Shown here: positions 36,101 through 43,187 of the stretch, one piece after another
Numbering within the stretch: the stretch's first letter is position 1
How the letters are laid out: each line of letters opens with the position of its first letter
NCBI GenBank assembly: GCA_903872425.1
Contig: CAIQKQ010000201.1
Span: 1 to 47,996, forward strand
Origin: an uncultured Opitutia bacterium
GTDB taxonomy: Bacteria > Verrucomicrobiota > Verrucomicrobiia > Opitutales > Opitutaceae
Reading direction: 5' to 3'
DNA: 47,996 nucleotides
The notes under the pieces: generated by a model
Databases searched by the model: none
What the model saw: the letters and a program-made list of their open reading frames with translations, nothing else
Told to the model about the DNA's origin: nothing
Made by a program: the position numbers and the translations under genes

Positions 36101-37200
36101 CCGGTTGTGAGCGCGAACATAAAGTCTGCCCCACCCGCAATGGCGGTCCACGGGGCAAAACCGGTCTCGGTGTTGCCGATGAGCTGGGGCGAAGGGTTGG
36201 CGTTGTTGGTCACCTGCGAGACTGGCAAGTCAAGCTGGCCATTGAAATTAAAACCCCAGCCGAAGAGTTGGCCGGCGGTGTTAATGGCGTAGCTAGCGTT
36301 GTCGCCCGCGCCGACAGCCGACCATGACTGGGTGGACGCGATGCGGGTCGGTGTGGTGACGGCGAGACTCGTCGTGCCGGTGCCGATCTCGCCGTGGAGA
36401 TTGTAGCCCCACGCGTAAAGCTCGGTGCCGCGCAACGCGAGCACATGACCGAAGCCACCAGCGAGCTTGGTCCAGCCGGTGAGTGTCCCAATTTGGGTCG
36501 GAGTCGTGAGCGAGGCGGGCGAGCCAGCGGTGCCGCCGCGGCCAAGCTCACCGGTGCTGTTGTCGCCCCAAGCCCAGAGCTTGCCGTCGGCCGAGATGGC
36601 AATAGCGGCAACGTCGGTCGCGGCGATAGCAGAATAGGAGCGCGTGCCAACTACGACGGGCGTGCTGTGCGAGGTGGTGTTGCCCTGACCGAGCTGGCCG
36701 AAGCTGGCGTTACCCCACGCATAGAGGCGGCCAGGCGCGGCGGCGGTGTTCACGATGGCGAGGCCGAAGTTCTGGCCGGCGGCGACGGCACTAACGGTCG
36801 CGCCGGTCGGCAGGCCGGAGGCGCCGGTGGCGACTCGCACAGGCGTCGAAGCCGAGGTGGAGGCACCGGTACCCAGCTGACCGGATGCGTTGTTACCCCA
36901 GGCCCAGAGCGCGCCGGCGGTATCGATACCGAGCGAAAAATCGGTGCCCATCGCGATCGCGCTCCAAGTGTGTGAGCCGCTGACGAGGCCGGGCTGGGAA
37001 ACGGATGTAGTGAACGTACCTTGGCCGAGTTGGCCTAAGGTATTCGCGCCCCAAGTGCGGAGCGTGCCAGACGAGTCTATCGCGCCGCCGAAATCGCGGC
37101 CGGCCGCAATCGTGTCGGCGCGTACCGACACGGGAGCGAGCAGCGCAACGCCCGCGCCAAGGGCCAGCCGGCGGAGGAAGGTGGCGAGCGAGGTTTTCAT
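30142..37200 (-). CDS. Giant exported RCC1-CARDB repeat protein
   Basis: Protein of 2352 residues with a Sec signal peptide (MKTSLATFLRRLALGAGVALL). Residues about 28-395 hold seven RCC1 repeats (WGANTLGQLGQG, WGNNASGQLGTG and so on), enough for a full seven-bladed propeller. About 400-1420 hold eight CARDB-like Ig folds in four A-B pairs, recognised by LYLSTDxxLDxxDTLL and LLDQF motifs. About 1427-1745 hold two MAM/jelly-roll-like domains; the first carries a phage-tail-type motif near 1516-1548. A fifth CARDB pair starts near 1768 and 1910, and an FN3-like domain ends the protein (from about 2267). There is no PEP-CTERM or LPXTG signal. It starts 43 bases after the secretin stop, so it may be co-expressed with that machine. 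Adhesion or a surface-structural role is an inference. Confidence 0.9.
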   Translation of the reverse strand: MKTSLATFLRRLALGAGVALLAPVSVRADTIAAGRDFGGAIDSSGTLRTWGANTLGQLGQGTFTTSVSQPGLVSGSHTWSAIAMGTDFSLGIDTAGALWAWGNNASGQLGTGASTSASTPVRVATGASGLPTGATVSAVAAGQNFGLAIVNTAAAPGRLYAWGNASFGQLGQGNTTSHSTPVVVGTRSYSAIAATDVAAIAISADGKLWAWGDNSTGELGRGGTAGSPASLTTPTQIGTLTGWTKLAGGFGHVLALRGTELYAWGYNLHGEIGTGTTSLAVTTPTRIASTQSWSAVGAGDNASYAINTAGQLFGWGFNFNGQLDLPVSQVTNNANPSPQLIGNTETGFAPWTAIAGGADFMFALTTGGVVGAVGNNSVGQLGTGVADGSLNFSPSFGAVQVSGVTLGVTAPTVPATTLGVNSIAQPVTVTVQNSGSGTQTTSFLVSLYLSTDAVLDSGDTLLATSTQAAPLVGLASQTVTFVAPDVALPEVAPGTYRIISQVTPINPANPFSPANGAATTVTIAGPDLTVESLAVAGSHTVLASGTLSGTTATLRNGGTGAVAAGRTILVKAYLGTTTTHNPAADVLVDQFTFTTTASGLAAGAAIALPSRNITIPAGTVGGSYQLLYVINEDAAVTESGTLSDTAALTVAVQSHDLAVTAPTLPNIGTPADGGAKILGTGATIDVINVSAQNVGSQVFSAGFTVTLYLSTDTVLSADDLLLSSTTSGLSLAAAGSRLIQFTNLTIPASVAPGSYQLLARIDPAPGNNDAGPANNTAALPVRVHGPDFALSTAVLGGGSTVAAGGSFTGVTYTLRNLREGVLPVGTELLVQAWLSTSASFSPATATLLDQFTYTAGLAAGPSSVALPPSPHGSITVPAGTAGGAYNLFLVVNSDGALLESGSTDADPGTANNALAVPVTVSAADLAVTAPTSTTSSFGVNTNVGSISTFVQNQDALQAFTAGYTVELYLSADAAFSADDILLKTITQSAAINPVSSILLSWTNVAIPDVAPGNYFLLARVALPAGSTDRNTSNNVAATSITLVGPSLSLGSFVFPNTTSVGAGGSFGNVTYRLSNTGLGAVPFARDVSIEVFLSADGTLDRNADVLLDQYSFTAGLGSGASVTLPSPLHAINLPQNVLNGVYHLLFVVNGTGAVAGASVTVTDQQVAVGALDASVTAPALSGTSLGVNTTLPNSSVTVANLGGFSIPAGTVVKLYLSADSLVDLGDTLLTGGTQTISTVIPGGSTRSVTFTGLTVPDIGTGAFHLLAEITLPTGLIDLNLANNVADTPVTLLRPKLAINSVSASGTADLDATSPSFSAVTFSLSNTSLGEIPANTPVLLEVYLSSDGTLNPATDTLLVTRSFSSGLGGSATATASALIGPFNIPLNPNTVGGNYFLIFAANRDRAVQESDAIVATAARQVFLQKTNAPGLALDFGTFTFSSSSGTAQWFSVTDTRASDSTAFQSPTLSAGQTATLTLTVSGPTTLNAPWQIIGAAADKISYAIDNVTPANQTSGTLTVGETYQIVSLVAGDDFTNVGATSNTTAVVFTATGTTPSVWTNGSALSAAALTGFQPSYKPKLVTVPVGTHSVSWTYTQVSSLTTSFARLDLDLPSFSTSGDGSWFGATDASAPNGGSLKVARSPVLATGQQAALQVPVTGPAVVDFWWRADSVTASDTLGFFIDGQLAELPTTTFFTDPVQAVISGTTNWANVAFLIGSGTHTLSWVYSQNSTTTASAVFVDGLSVLSPVPATNTTNRTNTPATHAAVPPSNLDLAITDVVAPTGTYLLDDANGTGRLPVTITVADLGADFTSTALGSGLDAADLEIHLSTNRTFGDSDDIDLGNFANLNTELFGNEAVFDGEINLPFDIPSGDYFLLIRYAGQADTASAANAEFTLANNTRVLGPGYVIQRAPDLIIQNFQGLSANNPYHPEDPVFVQYTIANTGLGTVLPSQPFKVQLALMAIATTATDLTQGTVIKTYTPVAHSLFLPEVSGQHPNGGSATVTHFIDLPTLRDTLGALGLVATTIAEDDGTVAAKAPQLANFKFYFRTFVDSDNAITESSETNLQFHAATFSLTPVPTSLNAGQYFGQTLFSTLANATGGTSIGAATTAITFTASPPFAALIKDYALGKDLIGAPQTLFQPTAENGFPTLTVLPGGTDTYLTETFDFNIRANDVQIDVQSSPDLVTWTTLVSLTPPYSGTSGAHSLSGFGGLKDNPFVLAVDGNNTNVQATYVARVTVRDSTPTANSTSRFMRLNISPLATVSDPSGLTLVISAAFSSSLGAVVLTLPGALTSGAYVIERSVSASPTNFTIIGSTANSTSTDTVTTDTYTYRVRVVTAAGASATATASVTVP

Positions 37201-37243
37201 GGGCGGCCTTTCATGGAAAATGAGGGCGCGGGCGTGAGATCAA

Positions 37244-39001
37244 TCAGCGACGCGGGGAGGCGCTGGTGGGAACTTGGCGGGCAGGGGTCGTTGGCGCGGC
37301 GGGGGCGGGAGCAGCGGGCTTGGGCGTAGCGGCCGGCGCGGGGGCCATTTTCACGACCGAAGGAGGAGGAGGGAGGGGCTTAAACGGATCGGTGCCGTCG
37401 CGAACGCCGGGCAGGTCCTCGGGCTGGAGACCCATTGCACGAATATCGCCGGAATTAAAAATTTGTTGGATGGGCGCGCCATCCGAGCTGAGCGTCTTGG
37501 CGGTGATAAAAATAATGAGGTTGGTGCTACTCTCGTTTTTGCCGTTGGTCTTGAAGAGCCGACCGAGGAGCGGCAGGTCGCCGAGGAGCGGCACCTTGGT
37601 GGTGGTCTTGTTACTATTCTTCGTGAGCAAGCCGCCAATACCCATGGTGTAACCGTCCTTGATCGAAACATTGGTGGTAGCCTTGCGCGTGTCGAGGATG
37701 GGAATGTCCGTACCGCTGAAGGGGACAGAGCGGGTACTCTGGCTGACCTCGGGCGAAAGCGTGAGATGAATGTCGCCCTTGGCATTAACCTGCGGCGTGA
37801 CTTTAAGAATGACGCCGATCGGTTTATATTCGAAACCGCTGATGACGTAAACACCGGTCTGCTGGTTGTAGGTATATTGGGGGATCGGGTGCTCCTCGCC
37901 GACGTTGATTTCGGCCTCCTTATTGTTGAGCGTGACGATAGTGGGATTGGAGACGATCTTCGTGCCGCCGAGCGACTGGAGGGCGTTGAGGACGACGGTG
38001 AACTGCCCGGCGGAAAACACTGCGGTAGCGGCGCGCGAGACATCGGTGTTGTTTACGAGGCCCTGCAAATCAGTAAGAGCTGAGGTGGCGGTGTTATTAT
38101 TCGTCAGGGTGTTGGTGGGGGCGCCGCTGCCGGCGGTGAAAGTGGAGGAGGAATTGCCCGTGGTGGTATTGGTGTTGTTCGTGCTGTTGGTGCCGTTGGT
38201 GGCGTTGGTGCGGTTGTAGGTCAGGCTGCCTGGGCCGGCCGAGACGGCATAATTGCCGAGCGAGGTCCAATTCACGCCGAGGTTCTTCACGTCGCTGCTA
38301 TCCACCTCAATGAATTTGCTTTCGATAAGCACTTGATCAGTTGCGCGGTCGAGTTGTTCGATAACGGGCCGGAGCTTGGCCATCGTGGTCGGTCGAGCGG
38401 TGACGACGAGTCCGTTGATCCGGGTGTCCACGATCATTTTCTCGCCGTTGCCGGAGATGAGGGCGCTGAGCGGGCTCGCGGTGAGATCGGGCTTTTTTTT
38501 GGGGTCGTTGGAGTCGCCACCAGCCAAGTCGAGTGCCTTGGCATAGTTCAGGATGAAAATCTCGGTTACTAGAGGCTCTTGGTTGAGCGCGTCTTGGCTG
38601 ACGACCTTAATGATTTTAGGGTCTTCAATGAAAGTGTAACCAACCGGCGAGAGAACGGCCTTGTAGATGTCGCGCCACGTCACGTCATGCAGCTTAATGG
38701 AGGTTTTGCCCACGAGCGTATCAGGAATGACGACATTAAGTTCAAAGAGATCGGCGACGTTGCGGAGAATAACACGGATGTCTTCGTCGGGAAAATCCAC
38801 GGTGAGCGTGTCCTGAGCCTTGATGACTGTGGTCTTGCTCGCATCAGGGGTGATGACAAAGCCCGGTGCCGTCGGTGCAGCCGGAGTGGTCGCCGGTGTC
38901 GTGGACGCGGGGGCCGCAGGCGCGGCCGGGGCGGCGGCGGGCTGGGCGCGAAGCGCGGCAGCAGCAAGCAGTGCGGCGGCGAAGTAGGGCGTGGTTTTCA
39001 T
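37244..39001 (-). CDS. Secretin (PilQ/GspD family)
   Basis: Outer-membrane channel protein of 585 residues. A signal peptide (MKTTPYFAAALLAAAAL) is followed by a Pro/Ala linker, an N0/STN-like domain (about 60-130: LTVDFPDEDIRVILRNVADLF), an N1-type ring domain, an Asn/Thr-rich loop (about 260-305), and the secretin pore domain with GGTKIVSNPTIVTLNNKEAEI and the signature VPLLGDLPLLGRLF near residue 480. A Pro-rich tail ends it. The preceding pilM-pilN-pilO genes point to a type IV pilus or pilus-like secretion system. It has no lipobox, so it may depend on a pilotin or self-insert. The start overlaps the PilP-position gene by four bases. Confidence 0.92.
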   Translation of the reverse strand: MKTTPYFAAALLAAAALRAQPAAAPAAPAAPASTTPATTPAAPTAPGFVITPDASKTTVIKAQDTLTVDFPDEDIRVILRNVADLFELNVVIPDTLVGKTSIKLHDVTWRDIYKAVLSPVGYTFIEDPKIIKVVSQDALNQEPLVTEIFILNYAKALDLAGGDSNDPKKKPDLTASPLSALISGNGEKMIVDTRINGLVVTARPTTMAKLRPVIEQLDRATDQVLIESKFIEVDSSDVKNLGVNWTSLGNYAVSAGPGSLTYNRTNATNGTNSTNNTNTTTGNSSSTFTAGSGAPTNTLTNNNTATSALTDLQGLVNNTDVSRAATAVFSAGQFTVVLNALQSLGGTKIVSNPTIVTLNNKEAEINVGEEHPIPQYTYNQQTGVYVISGFEYKPIGVILKVTPQVNAKGDIHLTLSPEVSQSTRSVPFSGTDIPILDTRKATTNVSIKDGYTMGIGGLLTKNSNKTTTKVPLLGDLPLLGRLFKTNGKNESSTNLIIFITAKTLSSDGAPIQQIFNSGDIRAMGLQPEDLPGVRDGTDPFKPLPPPPSVVKMAPAPAATPKPAAPAPAAPTTPARQVPTSASPRR

Positions 39002-39513
39002 TTGCGTTTGGAAATGGGCCGGGTGGTTTCCTCGCCGTGATAGCGGAGGGTAAAAGAGTCGCTTTGGATGGCGGAGATGGTGAGCTCGTAAGTTTTGCCG
39101 TCCTTGGCATAAACGCCGAAGATGCTTTCGCCGACTTTGCGTCGGGTTTGACCGCCGAAGAGCAAGAGCGACTCGCCACCGAGCACAATGGTGCCGCTAG
39201 GCTTGATATTGTCCGCGATGGCTTCGATCAACTCGCGGTCAGGCAGCATCTTAGGCGCTGCCACGGGAGTGGAAATCGCGCTGTCAGAACTGCTGCCAGC
39301 TGAGGCGTCGGGTGGTATATCTTTGAAGGCAACCGGGTTAAATGGGTCTTTCACGACGGCGGGCAGCGGGACAACCGGCTTGGGTAGGACGAGTTTCTCT
39401 GCGAGCGCGAGGGCGGCTTTGCGCTGCATCGGCGGCGGCACGGTATCGGCAGCCGTTAGCGCGACGGGCAGGGCCAGAAGCACGGCAAAGGCGAGAGTGG
39501 TGCGGCGGTTCAT
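38998..39513 (-). CDS. PilP-position periplasmic protein
   Basis: Protein of 171 residues with a signal peptide (MNRRTTLAFAVLLALPVALTA), no lipobox, a KDPFNP segment at about residue 55 like the DPF motif of PilP, and a C-terminal beta domain (SGTIVLGGESLLLFGG, GESIFGVYAKDGKTYELTI). It sits between pilO and the secretin with four-base overlaps on both sides, exactly where PilP/GspC-like connectors occur, and may link the inner-membrane PilN/PilO pair to the secretin. Sequence similarity to PilP is weak, so the call rests mainly on context. Confidence 0.65.
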   Translation of the reverse strand: MNRRTTLAFAVLLALPVALTAADTVPPPMQRKAALALAEKLVLPKPVVPLPAVVKDPFNPVAFKDIPPDASAGSSSDSAISTPVAAPKMLPDRELIEAIADNIKPSGTIVLGGESLLLFGGQTRRKVGESIFGVYAKDGKTYELTISAIQSDSFTLRYHGEETTRPISKRK

Positions 39514-40130
39514 TTGGAGGTAGTAACCGTGGCGGGTGGGATGGCCAGCAGTTCGACGTTCGCATTGAGGGTGAGTTTCGCAGTCGGCTCAGCTCCAGTT
39601 TCGACGTCGCGGTTAGTCGTGGCGAAGACGACGTTACTAAAGCGGCTGAAACGCGGACCGGTCTCGATGCGGCGCACTAAATCCACTGCCTGCCGAAAAT
39701 CGCCGCTGACCATGAGCGAGTAGGCGTCGGCGACGTAGGTGGTCTTGGGGGGCGGCCCCTTGGCGGACGACGGAAGGATCGGGCCGAGGGAACGGGTGCT
39801 GATCTCTTTAACACCGGCGGCAGCCTCAATTTTGTAAAAATACTGAAGGTTGAGCGACGTCTCTTTCGGGCGCACGGCGCGTTCCTGTATCTCCTTGTTG
39901 GCGGCGAGAATTTGGTCGAACTCCTTCTGAAGATCCTTGCTGTTTTTGATGTTCGTATTGAGGCGCTTGGCCTCAGCCTGTTTTTCGTCGTGGATTTTCG
40001 TCTGCTCGTCCACGGCGTCAGCGCGGAAATACAGTACGGCAGCGAGTATCAAGCTGACGACGCCGCAGGCGACGCTCACGGGCTGTTTCTTGGCGAATGC
40101 CACGAGGTCTTTGCCGGTGATCGGTTTCAT
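39510..40130 (-). CDS. pilO: PilO-like inner-membrane assembly protein
   Basis: Protein of 206 residues with a short cytoplasmic N-terminus, one transmembrane helix (about 18-36), a coiled-coil stretch (about 40-85: rich in Lys, Glu, Gln) and a ferredoxin-like periplasmic domain (DAYSLMVSGDFRQAVDLVRRIE). This is the PilO layout. It would pair with PilN to form the alignment subcomplex of a type IV pilus-like machine. Start and stop codons overlap both neighbours by four bases, which indicates translational coupling. Confidence 0.75.
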   Translation of the reverse strand: MKPITGKDLVAFAKKQPVSVACGVVSLILAAVLYFRADAVDEQTKIHDEKQAEAKRLNTNIKNSKDLQKEFDQILAANKEIQERAVRPKETSLNLQYFYKIEAAAGVKEISTRSLGPILPSSAKGPPPKTTYVADAYSLMVSGDFRQAVDLVRRIETGPRFSRFSNVVFATTNRDVETGAEPTAKLTLNANVELLAIPPATVTTSK

Positions 40131-40792
40131 TTTTTGGCCTCCTTGTCCTTGGCCTCTTTGTTATCTTTCGGTGCGGCTTCCTTAAATTTCATGACGAGGT
40201 CAAACGCGAACCAGCCGGTTGCGGCGTCAATGCCTTGGTTGCTCGCCGAGACATCCTCAAAGAGTGCGCCGTAAGTTTGGTCCTCCCGGAGTTGGCGTAT
40301 ATAGGCGTCGGCCTCGCCGGCGGCCTCGTCCGGCGTGCCGCGCGCGTGGCCGCGTAGGGTGACGGCCGTGGGACGGTATTCAATGTGGGTGAGCGCGACT
40401 TTACGGGGTAGATGCTCGCCGAGGTGGAGGACGAAATCGGAAAGCACGAATTTCCCTGGTCCGAGAAACTCATCGAGCTCATGCAATTTCTTTTCCTCGA
40501 CCTGAAATTTCTGGAACAGCGCCACGGCCTTCAGACTGCTTTTCTCAAATTTCTGAATGTCCACCTCAGATTGAGTCACCTCAGCGGCCAACTCGTGCAC
40601 ACCCAACTCGCGGTTAACTGTAATAATCAGCAAGGTTAGCGTGATGGTGACAGCTGCGATGTTGATGAAAAACGCCGTCCGGACCGTCTTCGTGTCGGGC
40701 AATCGTTCGGCATTGCGAAAGTTGGGATGCCAAGCGGGTGTGACCAGCGTCGCCGGCTTCTGGTCACGAGACTTTGTCGGAAGCAGCGGCAT
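40127..40792 (-). CDS. pilN: PilN-like inner-membrane assembly protein
   Basis: Protein of 221 residues with a cytoplasmic N-terminal segment of about 40 residues, one transmembrane helix (about 42-62: FINIAAVTITLTLLIITV), a coiled coil and a periplasmic domain (LTHIEYRPTAVTLRGHARG). The family PilN binds PilM through its N-terminal tail and pairs with PilO. A charged Lys/Glu/Asp tail (KDNKEAKDKEAKK) is an extra. It overlaps the end of pilM by 29 bases and pilO by four. Confidence 0.75.
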   Translation of the reverse strand: MPLLPTKSRDQKPATLVTPAWHPNFRNAERLPDTKTVRTAFFINIAAVTITLTLLIITVNRELGVHELAAEVTQSEVDIQKFEKSSLKAVALFQKFQVEEKKLHELDEFLGPGKFVLSDFVLHLGEHLPRKVALTHIEYRPTAVTLRGHARGTPDEAAGEADAYIRQLREDQTYGALFEDVSASNQGIDAATGWFAFDLVMKFKEAAPKDNKEAKDKEAKK

Positions 40793-41819
40793 GGTTGACG
40801 GGGGTGGTGTGTTGTGCCATTAGGCCGAAGAGGCCGAGATGACGAGGAGCCAGCACGGAGGCCACCGGAGGGGCCAAAGTGATCTGGCGGGCTTGAAGCC
40901 AAGCGGCGAGGTCGGGTTTGAACACTGGCACCGCGAGTTGCTCCGCCAACGCAGCCTCGATCCATGCGAGCTTGGGCGGCAGCCCTGGACAGATAACCTG
41001 CCCGATGGACTGGCCGGTCTGCACTTCGTAGAAGCCGATAGAGGATTGAAGATCCTTAAGCAGCTTCTTCGTGAGCAGCGGTGCGAGGCCGGTGAAATCG
41101 AACGCGTTAGAATAAAAAAGTTTCTGCGCCGACTCCTCGTCCTTGAGATTCAGCTCCTTTTGCACGACTGGGATCATGCCGACAAAACCTTGGGTGATGG
41201 CACGCGTCGCCTCCAGCCCGCCCGTCGCGGAGACGATAAAAGACTGCGTGGCGTCTGCCGCCATTTCCAGCACCAAGGCCGGTGTCTTGCTCTTGGTGAA
41301 CGCGAGATAGTCCGCCAGCGCGCCGAGTAAGGCAAGCGTGCCTAACTCAAGTCGGTCGGGATAAAGCCCAGCTGCGAGCAATCTTTCCTGCTCACTCACG
41401 ACATCTTCGGAGGGCAAGCCGCAGATAATTGCCTCTTTCTGCGTAGCCTGCGCCATGTCATATTCCTTGCCGTCCTGGGCGTTGAGTAATATAAGCGTAT
41501 GCTGGTCGGGCTCGATGCGAAGCTGCTGCGCGGTTACCTCGTTGAGGTAGCCGGCCTCTTTAACGCGTTTTGGATCAAGCGTTACCCGTCGCACCACGCG
41601 GCGCGTTGGGTAGATGCCGCAAACGGCTTGCGTGAAGTTGGCTGCGCGCTTCGGCTGCAACGACTTCAACGCACCCGTCAGCCCGGCTTCGTCGTCCGAC
41701 GCGCATTCCCGCAATTCCTCTACAACCAATGGCGGTATGGCTGCAGATGTCCGTGCCACCGTTATCGTGTGCTCGGCGCAATCGGCGAAGAAGTGCTTGG
41801 TTTTTGGCTTTAGAAACAT
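40764..41819 (-). CDS. pilM: PilM-like actin-fold ATPase
   Basis: Cytoplasmic protein of 351 residues, first gene of the pil series. It is a diverged member of the PilM/FtsA-like family: an N-terminal phosphate-binding-like start (FADCAEHTITVART), the central LELGTLALLGALADYL and LVLEMAADATQSFIV (second phosphate-binding region), and a final GLPPKLAWIEAALAEQL segment. The assignment is supported mostly by its position ahead of pilN, pilO and the secretin. No pilin, PilB, PilT or PilC gene lies in this window. Confidence 0.7.
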   Translation of the reverse strand: MFLKPKTKHFFADCAEHTITVARTSAAIPPLVVEELRECASDDEAGLTGALKSLQPKRAANFTQAVCGIYPTRRVVRRVTLDPKRVKEAGYLNEVTAQQLRIEPDQHTLILLNAQDGKEYDMAQATQKEAIICGLPSEDVVSEQERLLAAGLYPDRLELGTLALLGALADYLAFTKSKTPALVLEMAADATQSFIVSATGGLEATRAITQGFVGMIPVVQKELNLKDEESAQKLFYSNAFDFTGLAPLLTKKLLKDLQSSIGFYEVQTGQSIGQVICPGLPPKLAWIEAALAEQLAVPVFKPDLAAWLQARQITLAPPVASVLAPRHLGLFGLMAQHTTPVNHAAASDKVS

Positions 41820-41999
41820 GAGGCATCAGCCACCGGCGAACCGGCAGCGGGCAGGACTTGGGCTGGACTGAGTCAAAGTCACGCGCGCGCAGCCTTCCAG
41901 CCTCACATTTGCGAGACAAGACTATTCCCCGGCCGGTTCGGCCGCCGGACAATGGCGGCTCGGGAAGTTAGGCCATCCCCAACCCCGTGCCGGGCGCGG

Positions 42000-42101
42000 T
42001 CACTTCTGCCAGAGGCGCTTCTTGTGCCGGTTGGCCTTAAGCCGCTTCCGGCGCTTGTGCTTGTTCATTTGCAGCCGGCGCTTCTTTTTAATATTGCCCA
42101 T
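42000..42101 (-). CDS. 33-residue basic protein, bS22/mS38-like (AURKAIP1/COX24 domain)
   Basis: A gene too short for most gene finders. The ATG at 42101 encodes 33 residues starting [20 protein letters not shown] and ending in LWQK, with a TGA at 42000-42002. More than half of the residues are Lys or Arg. The pattern KKRR-x2[18 protein letters not shown] matches the AURKAIP1/COX24 domain, shared by the mitochondrial small-subunit protein mS38 and the 33-residue mycobacterial ribosomal protein bS22. It probably binds 16S rRNA in the small subunit. It stands alone between a glycosyltransferase gene and pilM. Confidence 0.8.
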   Translation of the reverse strand: MGNIKKKRRLQMNKHKRRKRLKANRHKKRLWQK

Positions 42102-42217
42102 TGTGTGACGAGGTTGGTGTTAGTGAGAACGGGCACCGTGCAAACCGCCCGGCCCCCTGTCCAGCCTGATTTTTCCCCATCTATGTCAGCACAGCCAGTT
42201 GCATCGCCCAGTGACCG

Positions 42218-43018
42218 TCAGGTGTCGCCCACGTGTTTGGCGTCGGCCGGACGCTCGGAGAGTGGCAGGAGATTCTCGTACAGTCGGCCGTAGCGCACGA
42301 AACACGCATAGCCGGCGGTCACGGCCACGAACAGCCCGGCGAAGCCGTCCAGAAAACCCAATCGTACCACATAGCTCCGAAAAAAACGCCAGCCGCCACG
42401 CAACGCCGCCTTCCACGCCGCCGCGATGGGCGACGTTGCCTGTTGGTGGCGCGCGAAGTAGTCGGCCTGACGGTTGATGCGTGCGACGAAGCTGCGCGTG
42501 TTTGGGTAGCCGTGGTGGAGCAGGTCGCCGTGCAGTCGGACTACACGCCCAGCAGGCTTGATGGTTGTGTGATAAGGGTCACCGCCCCAGCGACCGGACC
42601 CGCGTCGCACGAGCCGCAGCACGCGGTCGGGATACCACTCACCATGGCGTACCCAGCGACCGAGCAATTTGGTGCAACGTGGAATTTCTGCGCCCGCCAC
42701 ATCGGCTGGCGGCGTGGTAAGAAATTTCTCCAACTCCGCGCGCAGGGCCGATGAGATCTCCTCGTCGGCATCCATCGCCAGCACCCACGGTGAGGTGCAA
42801 CGGTCGAGCGCGAGATTTTTCTGCGTCGTGTAGTCCGTCCACGCGTGCTCGTACACCACTGCACCCAACCTATGCGCGACACCGGCGGTATCGTCGCGGC
42901 AGTCATTGACCACGACGACGGCCTCGGCCGTCCAGCCCGCGACCGATTGCAGACAGCGGCGCAAGTTGGCCTCCTCGTTACTGGCGATGACGGCGACACT
43001 GAGCGGCAGGACGGGCAT
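42218..43018 (-). CDS. Family 2 glycosyltransferase, WaaE/KdtX-like
   Basis: Sugar transferase of 266 residues, probably acting on lipopolysaccharide core at the inner membrane's cytoplasmic face. It shows VAVIASNEEANLRRCLQSV, VVVNDCRDDTAG, YTTQKNLAL and the catalytic-metal motif AMDADEE, then HGEWYPDRVLRLVRRG and HHGYPNTRSFVARINR, as in the WaaE/KdtX group. A C-terminal hydrophobic stretch may contact the membrane. The ATG at 43018 matches the domain start; the longer frame runs antisense to serS. It is divergent from serS with about 170 bases between. Confidence 0.85.
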   Translation of the reverse strand: MPVLPLSVAVIASNEEANLRRCLQSVAGWTAEAVVVVNDCRDDTAGVAHRLGAVVYEHAWTDYTTQKNLALDRCTSPWVLAMDADEEISSALRAELEKFLTTPPADVAGAEIPRCTKLLGRWVRHGEWYPDRVLRLVRRGSGRWGGDPYHTTIKPAGRVVRLHGDLLHHGYPNTRSFVARINRQADYFARHQQATSPIAAAWKAALRGGWRFFRSYVVRLGFLDGFAGLFVAVTAGYACFVRYGRLYENLLPLSERPADAKHVGDT

Positions 43019-43187
43019 GGCGCGATGCTTGAAGCCAACCGCCGCGCGAAGCAAGGTGGAAGCGGTTACGGCCGTTTCCGCCTGCGTGATCCGGCGGGTT
43101 GCAGTGGCTGATCGCGCCATTGTCGGAAAACCGCTTTCACACTTGCCGCGACGCGCGGGCGCTGACGATAGTGGAGAACTTTCCGCC

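Noticed and set aside
37244-39001. Type III secretion secretin
   Set aside because: The neighbours are PilM, PilN and PilO-like genes and no type III components are present.
42906-43187. 94-residue N-terminal extension of serS
   Set aside because: It runs antisense to the glycosyltransferase gene, and the conserved SerRS start is at 43188.
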